A DNA stretch of 64,000 bases, taken from contig OW203986.1 of the NCBI GenBank assembly GCA_934047225.1, positions 19,781,221 through 19,845,220 on the forward strand, written 5' to 3'. The stretch is from Ypsolopha sequella (Eukaryota > Arthropoda > Insecta > Lepidoptera > Ypsolophidae). Position 1 is the stretch's first letter. Every line of letters begins with the position of its first letter. Shown one piece after another: positions 56,176 to 64,000 of the stretch. Both the position numbers and the translations under genes were made by a program. Below the pieces are notes generated by a model. That model saw only the letters and a list, made by a program, of their open reading frames with translations. It was not told the DNA's origin and searched no databases.

Positions 56176-56189
56176 AGCTGCTTTCATAA
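56176..56189 (+). CDS. GUK1: Candidate guanylate kinase last coding exon
   Basis: After acceptor AACTTTACAG the bases AGCTGCTTTCATAA would complete Glu and add Leu-Leu-Ser before TAA, giving a 200-residue protein, close to family length. The pyrimidine tract is weak and nothing else supports the site, so this is a proposal that only a transcript can confirm. Confidence 0.3.
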
Positions 56190-56582
56190 ACTCGGTTTGG
56201 CGACACAGGTTTCTAATGCAAGGGCGTATTTATAGCTCCCATATTATGCTGGGCGATTATAGAAGCAATTTGCAATCATCAAAATGACACGACCGGGTAA
56301 AATTTTTCGTTTATTATATGAATAAGGCGTTGGAACATTTTGTAAAAATTTAAAGTGATTTTTTTTTCCGAGATATTTATAAAAATGTTCAGAGAAGATA
56401 CTTTGAAAAAATTGACATCCGCTGTCCACAGGGCGCCAATATTCGATCGCTCCAATTTGATCGATCGGTCTCGACCGGTGATGACCTTCAATTTGTATTT
56501 ATTGACAACTGCTTTCCAAATTCGAGTAAATTGTCAACCAAACCGCGTCGTCTGGCTGGCTGGCCTTTATATTAAGAACAGA

Positions 56583-56790
56583 CATGACGCGACCAACTCA
56601 GTTGTGGGCGTGGCCAAATGTCATGCTGTTTCATTTCGCTATAAGGTGCACGCTCCATGAAACTTGCGAGGACAAAATACAATCGTGCCAATTCCGTCGA
56701 GGGCGCAAAATTGAAAACTTGTTTCAGGAGAAACATTATTTTGGCAAGACTGTGGACATTTTCAAACATTTTTTTTGGTTATTATTAATC
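56583..56790 (-). repeat. Dispersed repeat, inverted copy of 38160-38352
   Basis: GCCAAATGTCATGCTGTTTC, CATGAAACTTGCGAGGACAA, GAAAACTTGTTTCAGGAG and CATTTTCAAACATT match the other copy in inverse order. Confidence 0.65.
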
Positions 56791-57663
56791 TAGATAAAAT
56801 GTTCGATATTGAACTCGTATTAATTTTTTGATTTTATCTAAAACAATAAAAGCACATTCGGCTACACTTATAGTAAAAAACCGTTGAACTTACGTATTTT
56901 ACGGGTTTGTTGTTAAGATATTACTCAAATTTCACGATTTTCAGTTAGACTTAAATATGGATTTAGATAATGTTAATGGACTCAGCCTAAAATATTATAA
57001 TAACATTCCATAGACAGCTCACAATTTGGTGACAGCGTTTGTATGGAGATTTGCGCGTGATGACGCCTCTTAATAGGATAGCATAAATCTACAAATCGTT
57101 CACCATAAAAAGACCCCCGGCTCAGTACCGGCCAGTGGACTTATAGGTAACGATCTGTAGTAAGTACCCATGGCATAAACTATCTTTGACGCGTGCAAAT
57201 GAAACTGCAATAAATCCTGCATAAGTCTACACCGTGTTTATGAACGTAGCTCAGATTAGAGAGTTAGGTCGTTAAAATCAATAAATATATGTAAATATAT
57301 ATATATGTATTAAATGTTGCTTAGCATGTCGAACAATATAATTGTTAAGATGCTAAACACTATACGTTAAATACCTACAAGGTACCAAAACAAGTCGCAA
57401 ACTCTTACTGAACTGAGCTTAAACCGTGCGTGACCTTTGGAATACCCAACTTACCTCTTAAACTTAAGCCTGACTTATTGTATTATTTCCCTTTAAAAAT
57501 CTATTTAGTAGGTATAAACAAAATGATTTCCTATATTTTTTGTCCAACGTACTTACCTACAGTCAGCTTTTAGTTTATATAAGCATATTGTTGTATTAGG
57601 CTACACTAGTTTTTGGTGTTAAGAAATAGTAATGCCTATTGTAGAAATTAAAATTATTGTCGT
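56791..57663. other. Intergenic, nothing recognised
   Basis: AT-rich, with a TA-rich stretch near 57285-57310. No gene, RNA or repeat boundary is supported. Confidence 0.4.
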
Positions 57664-57938
57664 GTGTATACCACAATATTATTATTGTCGAGTGTATACT
57701 ACAATATTATTATTGTCGAGTGTATACCACAATATTATTATTGTCGAGTGTATACCACAATATTATTATTGTCGAGTGTATACCACAATATTATTATTGT
57801 CGAGTGTATACCACAATATTATTATTGTCGAGTGTATACTACAATATTATTATTGTCGAGTGTATACCACAATATTATTATTGTCGAGTGTATACCACAA
57901 TATTATTATTGTCGAGTGTATACTACAATATTATTATT
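57664..57938. repeat. 28-bp minisatellite, about 10 units
   Basis: GTGTATACCACAATATTATT followed by ATTGTCGA repeats with a step of exactly 28 bp (57664, 57692 and so on). The only frequent variant is TACT for TACC in the third, seventh and tenth positions or nearby. Since 28 is not a multiple of 3, three plus frames of 104-111 codons are open by composition; they are not genes. Confidence 0.95.
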
Positions 57939-58996
57939 ACTACGCAGGAATTTCAAATTTGTAATCAAGTCAAACTGAGCAGAATAAAATAAAATCTAAA
58001 TTTAAAACTTGTGAGACAACTAAATTTGGACTTAAGAGGGGACTGGGAAAAACAGTACTACGTACAAGTTCATCAATCAACCCGAGGCCTAAGCTGTAAG
58101 GAGTTTTAGGTGCTTTTTAACTAGTAAAAACTAGTTCTAACTGAAAGCCTTTTTGAAAGCTAACCGCGTCAAGTCATTTCTAAAATTCTCACTATAGAAA
58201 AATCTCAACAAAGTAAAATTTCGTAGATCAGCCTCGATGTTGTTTATAAGTACTTACTACGACATTCTTGCAAATAATACTGATTATATATTTTTTACCT
58301 AATTGTTGTGTAGCTGAACTGATGGTCAAGAAACAATAATTTGAGGCGATATAGAATAGGCATAAGTCCAACGTGTATAGCTTGATATTAGCTCCACTGT
58401 ACAAGAAAACAAGATAATATATAATACAGGTACAGGCAACCTGCTTTTTTGAGTTTGTCTCCTTTGGTAGTAAACGGAAATTCATTTTTTTTTTTTAAAG
58501 TACTCTCCACTTCTCTAGTATGTTCACCATTTTACCACTAGATAGCGCCACCTGCACCTTAATACGGCGCGGTGTAAACAACTATGTAGATAACACTGTA
58601 TGTACTTGTACAATAAGTCACGTGTTGGGTCTTCGAGCTGTGTTAGGTGAACTGACCATCAACGTGGAGAAAGTGGCAGGCAAAAAGTGCTTATCTAAGC
58701 TTTTGCCCGCGGCTTCGCTCGTGTGGAAGCGACAGTTTTCGGCTTGGCGGTTATTTTGTGTAACACCCCAGGGTTACTTACTACGATAATAAAGAAAACC
58801 GTTGAGTGGTAATCGAGCTAAGACAGAACAGACAAAAATTGTGGTTTTGACTTCAGTACAATACTAATAAGTAACCAATTTCATTTAAAATTTACCAAAA
58901 AATATTCAATGTACAGACACGACTTTTAGTACGTATAGATGTTATTTGGCTGTAGTTCTAGCCGTTAAATCATAGATATTATTATGTTATGTTTTA
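57939..58996. other. Intergenic, Helitron tip only
   Basis: No gene supported. Near 58700 AGCTTTTGCCCGCGGCTTCG is the 3' tip of a minus-strand Helitron-like repeat without a detectable body. Confidence 0.4.
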
Positions 58997-59262
58997 TACA
59001 ACGTGTAACAGAAAAGTGTAACCATATTTGAAGAGCTTATTCAGTCAATGGTATAGAACAACTTTTACTATAGAACAAACCCTGTATCTCGAAAAAAAAA
59101 TTTTACTGTTTCATAGAAAAATGCAATGCCGCTCGGCCGAAATGTATGGAAGGACAGATATTTTTTTTGAGATTTCAGTGTTGTCTCCATAGTAAAAGTT
59201 GTTCTATAGTATTGACTGAATAAGCTCTTCAAATATGGTTACACCTTTCTGCTACACTTGTA
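58997..59262. mobile_element. MITE family C, copy 2
   Basis: Same ends and centre as 33032-33294: TACAACGTGTAACAGAAAAG, TATAGAACAACTTTTACTAT, ATGCAATGCCGCTCGGC and TATGGTTACACCTTTCTGCT. 266 bp against 263 bp. Confidence 0.8.
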
Positions 59263-59452
59263 TAATTTGACCTGGTTCGCCTTGTAACTTGTATGGTGAA
59301 TCGGGTCAAATTATATTTTCTGAACTATACTTACCAACTACATCAAGAACTCTTCTAAAGCTATTTCTTGGTTGATTCTAGTTCTTCGCGGGTTTTAAAA
59401 GAAGATGCAGGAGTGGGTGATATATCTAGAATTAAGTTAGTGATACAATATG
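59263..59452. other. Short palindrome between MITEs
   Basis: AATTTGACCTGGTTCGCC near 59267 and GAATCGGGTCAAATT near 59297 form a short imperfect foldback. Nothing else is seen. Confidence 0.35.
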
Positions 59453-59590
59453 GTACCGATTCGGCGCAACACAACTAACAAGACTAACCTTATTTTGAGC
59501 GTCCCGTCTTTGTCTTTTCGATACAGAAAGAAAAGGACAGGACACTTAAATTAAGTTTAGTCCTGTCAATTGTGTTGCGCCGAATCGGTG
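59453..59590. mobile_element. MITE family A, copy 2
   Basis: CCGATTCGGCGCAACACAA / TTGTGTTGCGCCGAATCGG ends with the same interior as 4314-4472 (ACTAACCTTATTTTGAGCGT, TTTGTCTTTTCGATACAGAA). It is about 20 bp shorter than copy 1, having lost the CTTAACTTATTTGA segment from each arm. Confidence 0.75.
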
Positions 59591-60027
59591 TTTATGTGTT
59601 CTGTATAATGTGAAGCTTATTATACCAATTGAAAACCTGTTTTATCATCATCTGTATAACTCTAAAGTCATTCCATATAATGAATGTGGTAATCTCGTGG
59701 TATTTTGTTAACCTTTTTTATTTATTTGCATATAGTTTTTTTTTTATTTAGAAATTTATTTATTTTTAGCAAAATATTGTTACCTTACAATTTGTAAATG
59801 TTAAATAGATAATAAAATATATGTAACCATTTTACATTTCTTTGTGTTTATAGATATAGTAGTATTAATCGTAAAACATCTTGTTTTAATTTATGTGTAT
59901 ATTTTTATTAATTCTGCTATATCTTTAAATATTTATTGTGAAATAAATGTAAGATAATCTTTACTGAGCGCTTGTTTCATTTAAAACATTCATACTTTTA
60001 TTAAGAGCGGTTTCGCATCCAGGTTGT
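59591..60027. other. Intergenic, nothing recognised
   Basis: AT-rich. No gene or repeat end is supported. Confidence 0.4.
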
Positions 60028-60808
60028 AAAAAACCCGCCTTTGTCTAATTAATCGAAACAGAACACTTAAATTCAAAATTGACTCTAGAGTTTTCCAACA
60101 AAACCTTATTACCTATGTATTGTGTATGCTGCCATCGCAAAGTTTTCATTGGTTTCTGCAAAATAGAATTTCAAAATTTTCAGAAGTCAAGGGGATGTCC
60201 ATAAATAACGTGACTTGAATTGAGGGAGTGAGAGTAGTCATTGAGTGTCACTAAGGTGACACGAGAGGGGGGGGGGGGGTTAAAATGCCCTGTTACTAAC
60301 CTACAACATTTTCAATGCTTAAACGAGTCCATAGGTTGTTAGTTCACATGAATCACAATAATATATGTACGATCAATTCAATACATTTGGTTAAGGTAAT
60401 AAAATGGATTGAAAAAAATATTTTTAGCCGTTTGATTAAATAAATTTGATGGCTATGTCACGTGACATTTAGGGGGAAGGGGGTCGAGAAGTATGTCACC
60501 AAAGTGTCTAGCGGGGGTGGGGGTCAAAAAAGAAGTGTTACATGATTTATGGACACCCCCCAATGGAAACTACGATGGCAACATACACAATACATAGGTA
60601 ATAAGGTTTTGTTGAATAACTATTGAGTGATTATGTCACCGAAGTGTTACTAGCGGAGGGGGGGGGGTAAAAAAAAAGAGTCCCGTGATATATGGACGCC
60701 CACCAATGGAAACTACGATGGCAACATACACAATACATAGGTAATAAAGTTTGGATGAATAACTATTGAGTGAATTTTGAATTTAAGTGTTCTGTTAAGG
60801 GTTTTTTA
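60028..60808. mobile_element. Composite inverted element with repeated modules
   Basis: Outer ends pair: AAAAAACCCGC ... GAACACTTAAATTCAAAATT against AATTTTGAATTTAAGTGTTC and GGGTTTTTTAT. A module with TACCTATGTATTGTGTATG and ATGGCAAC/GCCATCG occurs once inverted (60110-60150) and twice direct (60562-60620, 60703-60765). G-runs and 'TTATGGACACCCCCCA'-type segments alternate with it. Confidence 0.55.
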
Positions 60809-61019
60809 TATAGCTAGTAAACTAGGAAAAATAATATTAAAATAATATATTCCATTATAATTATAAGACATTTTTACCAAGAAACAGTATAATTTTTAAA
60901 AGATATATCTACCAATTTTATACTAAGTCATAGCAAATTAACATTTTGAAGCTTCTGTGGATTATAATGAATTATCAACAAGAGTCTCTAACAGAAAAAT
61001 TTACTTTCTTAGAGGAAAG

Positions 61020-62159
61020 TTACAAGACAATGCTGCAGTCTTTATCCCAGCGGTCGCGGTGAGAGTGAGGCGGAGTGTTCTCACAGTCTCCACTGATTAC
61101 AGCAGCTTTAGACATGTTCTTCAGAGAAACATTGTTACCATTTGGAACCACTATGGTCTGTTTTGATAGTGCTTTAAGTCTTGGGATGTGTGAGGCCTTC
61201 TTGGGTATTTTAGCTGAACTCTTTGGGTCTGACAAAGTGTTAGCAGACTTTGATCTAATATGACTTGTGTCAGCTTTATTTTTCATACATGACAGAGGAG
61301 TTCTGGAGCCACTATTCCCAGCTGATTTAGATTTCTTAGGAGTCTCGTTTAGATCGTTAACAGTTTCATCTTCATAAATAAGCAATCCTTCAGCATTCTT
61401 GACCAAGGACTTGGTTTGTCGAAGCTCTGCATTAGTACTTTGTAAAACTTTTATCAATGTGTCATCAGACATTTCCTCTACATTATCATCATTTGAATCA
61501 TTTATATTGGTGACAACAATAGGTGTCCTCTCAATTCCTGTAGAAGGTGATCTAGGGTCATTTTCCAAAATTTTAAACAAAGATATGACTTTTGAATTTG
61601 CTTCATGTTTTCCATGATCTTCTAATAACTCTTCACTATCATGAAAATTATCAATGTCAGTTTCAACATAGTCAAAATTAGTTTCCAATAACTGTGTTGG
61701 TTTTCCAATACTTTCAGTCAAATTATCCTTCTCAATTGATTCATTTGATGCTGTTGATTGTCCAAGCGGAGTCTCAGATTGTTTTATTGTATCATCAAAT
61801 GTCACATCAAAGAAGCCATCACATAAGTTCTTAGGAACCCCCATGTCAGATATTATGTTTTCGGTGACAAGGTCAGTGTCGTCATAATCATTTGCTAAGC
61901 TCGGGCTACCAAAATCATTTTCATTTAATTGTCTCATTAAATTCTTTTCACTGGGTTCTTCATCTTTAACCCCAATTACTATTGGGGTTCGTTCAAAATC
62001 CTGAGTTGGTGATCGTGGATCATATGATTGCAAATGATTCTTTATAACAGCAGACAGTATTGGATTATTGTGAATAAGTTTTTCCTCACCTTTAGCCCCT
62101 TCGAAGGTCTTTCGCAAGTCTACATTCTTAGTAATGTTGTGTTTTGATCCAGTTTTACC
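61020..62159 (-). CDS. CDCA3: CDCA3-like exon 2
   Basis: 379 codons and TAA. Repeats two (YDPRSPTQDFERTPIV) and three (NDPRSPSTGIERTPIVVT) lie here. The plus-strand frames over this exon are shadows. Confidence 0.9.
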   Translation of the reverse strand, partial: GKTGSKHNITKNVDLRKTFEGAKGEEKLIHNNPILSAVIKNHLQSYDPRSPTQDFERTPIVIGVKDEEPSEKNLMRQLNENDFGSPSLANDYDDTDLVTENIISDMGVPKNLCDGFFDVTFDDTIKQSETPLGQSTASNESIEKDNLTESIGKPTQLLETNFDYVETDIDNFHDSEELLEDHGKHEANSKVISLFKILENDPRSPSTGIERTPIVVTNINDSNDDNVEEMSDDTLIKVLQSTNAELRQTKSLVKNAEGLLIYEDETVNDLNETPKKSKSAGNSGSRTPLSCMKNKADTSHIRSKSANTLSDPKSSAKIPKKASHIPRLKALSKQTIVVPNGNNVSLKNMSKAAVISGDCENTPPHSHRDRWDKDCSIVL

Positions 62160-62551
62160 CTAGAACAAGGTATCAGATTATGATTTCATGAGCCTAGTAA
62201 CAATCCAAAAAGAAATCAACATAATTTCAAAACAATATTACTTATATCTCTTTCTTCGAGCCCTCTACAACCTCTTAACTAGAAGTCCCTTGGATATTTT
62301 AGTTTTTACTGCTCTATTAGCACCGCGCCTAATCGCACGAATAGGCGTAAACACCTCTCCTGTTAAAATAACGACGAATAAATAGAACATTAAAGAGTAC
62401 GAAAAGTCTAAAATAAGTCACTTACATTTATGGGTGTCCTGATTATCTCTGGAGTCGGGGAACGAGGGTCACAGTTAGCGGCAGTATCAAGCTCAACATT
62501 TAGAACGGGTCCAGCTGATTCAGCGCTAGGTTTACTCGTGTTGCTTCCCAT
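61020..62551 (-). CDS. CDCA3: CDCA3 / Tome-1-like protein, two exons
   Basis: Exons 62551-62426 (42 codons) and 62159-61020; junction AAT|GTAAGT and TTCTAG|GGT in phase 0, 421 aa. Vertebrate CDCA3 (trigger of mitotic entry 1) acts with SCF ligases to degrade Wee1 and is itself an APC/C-Cdh1 substrate. What is seen: an MGSNTSKP start that fits N-myristoylation, as in vertebrate CDCA3 (MGSAKS). There are three copies of the signature DPRSP-x3-6-RTPI, at residues 28-41, 89-102 and 243-256; vertebrates have two. A further SRTPLS (327-332) may correspond to the vertebrate RSPL segment. Between the copies the protein is acidic, Ser/Thr-rich and unstructured. The C-terminus has DCENTPPHSHRDRW, at the position of the vertebrate DKENQ, but with C instead of K. 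Function is inferred from the repeats; no enzyme domain is present. Confidence 0.85.
62426..62551 (-). CDS. CDCA3: CDCA3-like exon 1
   Basis: 42 codons from the ATG, whose Gly2 and Ser6 fit the myristoylation pattern, to ATAAAT|GTAAGT. Contains the first repeat, CDPRSPTPEIIRTPI. The intron that follows is 266 bp. Confidence 0.85.
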
Positions 62552-62720
62552 GTTGAATTTACGAAAACCTAATTTAGTCTGATGCCAAATTAATATTGAT
62601 CACATTAACTTAGTTTTTGAGCCATCTGTAGACAATTTATTGCAAATAAGTTCAAAGCAGTAAAGAAAAAACAACATTAATATTCAACGGTCAAAACTGT
62701 CATACAAATCAAACGATTCC
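62552..62720 (-). promoter_or_regulatory. CDCA3-like promoter region with CHR-like TTTGAA
   Basis: On the coding strand, GCTTTGAAC places TTTGAA at 62656-62651, about 100 bp before the ATG. TTTGAA is the core of the cell-cycle homology region bound by MuvB complexes in mitotic gene promoters. A six-base match in AT-rich DNA is weak on its own. Confidence 0.35.
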
Positions 62721-63189
62721 ATTTTCAAAACAAGACAACGGCCAATCACGTTGCGTGAATTTTTTATGGTATTGCCATCTTTCCTCAAAGATTGCCACAG
62801 ATAATAGCTGAATAGAGATGTGTCAACTGATTTTTTTCATGCTATAGGTACATAATGCACGCCAGCTGATTTTCCGACGAAGTAGGATAATGTGCAAGCT
62901 GTTGGTTGGTTGGTTTCGTTTTGTTGAATAAGAACCTGTCCCGCATAGAGGAAAAAGGCTATCTATTCTATGGGGTTCCCTAATAAGAAAAAGGAACACA
63001 ACAGGCGCTGTCTAACGACTTAAGATAAATATACAGGTTATCTACTATACATCCATGACCTTACAAGTTACAGTTTTTTTCCAGTTCGCTTATCATTTCG
63101 CTTCTCTAAATTTTTCTTCGGAGATTATACGCCATTTTAGGTAATAGTTTTCATTATTTTGGTACCTATATAAATTAAACATTATTTTT
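62721..63189. other. Intergenic, nothing recognised
   Basis: No gene or repeat boundary is supported. Confidence 0.4.
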
Positions 63190-63560
63190 TTATAATTTTT
63201 TTATGAATTGTTGGTTATGACGTCACTTGAGAATTTAAGATATAACTGATTGTTATTTGTGATTGCTTATAAAAAAAAGTGGTCTTTCTATGTCTGTTTA
63301 CTCATCCGTCATCCATCTGTAGAATCAGTCGGCAGCAAATTTTTATAAATTTGTATTGACAGCAAAGGACACCTTTCTAAACAGACATTTCTCAAGTGAC
63401 GTCACACGAAGGCAAATGGAAGTTGCAGCTTTTTCATGAAAATATTCATCATCATGAAGTTTCTTAGAACACAAATTCAAAAATACAGCTTATTAAACCT
63501 AAATCTCGAAATGGTTTTCGAATTAACACACCTTAACATAATTTAATCTATGCGAATTCT
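63190..63560 (+). repeat. Dispersed repeat, inverted copy of 44808-45070
   Basis: GTCACACGAAGGCAAATGGA, GTTGCAGC, CTTATTAAACCTAAATCTCG and ACACACCTTAACATAATTTA match the other copy inverted. GACGTCACTTGAGAA (63220) and its inverse TTCTCAAGTGACGTC (63387) form a foldback within this copy. Confidence 0.6.
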
Positions 63561-64000
63561 GTTTTATGAGTACTGCTAGGCACCAAAAACCGTAGTATTT
63601 GCTCATAATGACACTAGCTTTAAGCAGCAGGATCAGTTAGAAAAACAGTTTCGCAGAAAGTATCCAAGTCCAAAATCGTCTTCATTATCAGTGTCCAAAC
63701 TTATTCTGAGGTCCAAACGTATACTCTATGGTCCAAACAGTTGCCTATCTAAATCTTCTCAAGCAGTACAAATCGGTGTTCGGTGAGTTATCCAAGCAAA
63801 AATTACATCAAAACAAAAATAGTTAAAGCACAGAATGTTATAACTGACAGCCCGAAATCTACCAAAGTTGACTTTGATTTGTTTTTAATCTTTTGAGAAG
63901 GTCCATTTAGCCAAGAGATTGTTAATTTTTTAAGTCCTTAGACAGCGCTATCTATGAAAATTTTATGGAAGCCACCCTGAAAAACGGCTAAGTTTTCACA
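63561..64000. other. Right end, nothing recognised
   Basis: No gene or repeat is supported; GTCCAAA recurs four times between 63665 and 63740 without a fixed period. Confidence 0.4.

Noticed and set aside
57632..57992. Three overlapping frames of 104-111 codons
   Set aside because: Products of the 28-bp minisatellite; same explanation as the 53-bp array.

Overview
The window is a piece of an insect nuclear genome, most likely a moth or butterfly. It is AT-rich, has intron-split genes and is dense in dispersed repeats. Several repeats are ones I associate with Lepidoptera: Helitrons ending in a CGCGG/CCGCG hairpin plus CTAG, the 'GGGTTCCGTACC ... AAGTGCGAGTCGGAC' repeat, tRNA-derived SINEs, and mariner elements. 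The species cannot be named from the sequence.

Three protein-coding genes can be supported. Cyclin B lies on the minus strand (30888-42387, seven coding exons, 488 aa predicted). Guanylate kinase lies on the plus strand from 42990, with three exons found up to 54362 and a very short last exon uncertain. A CDCA3/Tome-1-like gene lies on the minus strand (61020-62551, two exons, 421 aa). The cyclin B and guanylate kinase start codons are about 600 bp apart, head to head. Guanylate kinase and CDCA3 converge. Cyclin B drives mitotic entry. Vertebrate CDCA3 is a mitotic-entry factor in the SCF/APC-C network. Guanylate kinase makes GDP from GMP. Two of the three genes therefore belong to the same cell-cycle step, although co-regulation is only inferred.

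1-30.9 kb: no gene that I can support. This stretch holds decayed Penelope-like GIY-YIG endonuclease fragments (790-1170, 6962-7195), SINE copies, LINE 3' ends, foldback MITEs and 'GGTTCCGTACC' repeats.

30.9-42.4 kb: cyclin B. Its introns carry most of the local mobile DNA: a hAT MITE with a perfect 8-bp target duplication nested in another inverted-repeat element, two TTAA-flanked foldback elements, a 53-bp minisatellite of about 20 units, LINE fragments, and a decayed maT-type transposase.

43-54.4 kb: guanylate kinase. Intron 2 (about 7 kb) is a nested transposon record. A short locus was tandemly duplicated. One copy received a 1.43-kb Helitron. The other received a 5'-truncated LINE, which was itself hit by a 1.3-kb mariner with perfect 30-bp inverted repeats. 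Each duplicate preserves the empty site of its partner, so the insertion boundaries can be read directly.

54.4-64 kb: a 28-bp minisatellite, more MITEs, the CDCA3-like gene, and a repeat-bearing right end.
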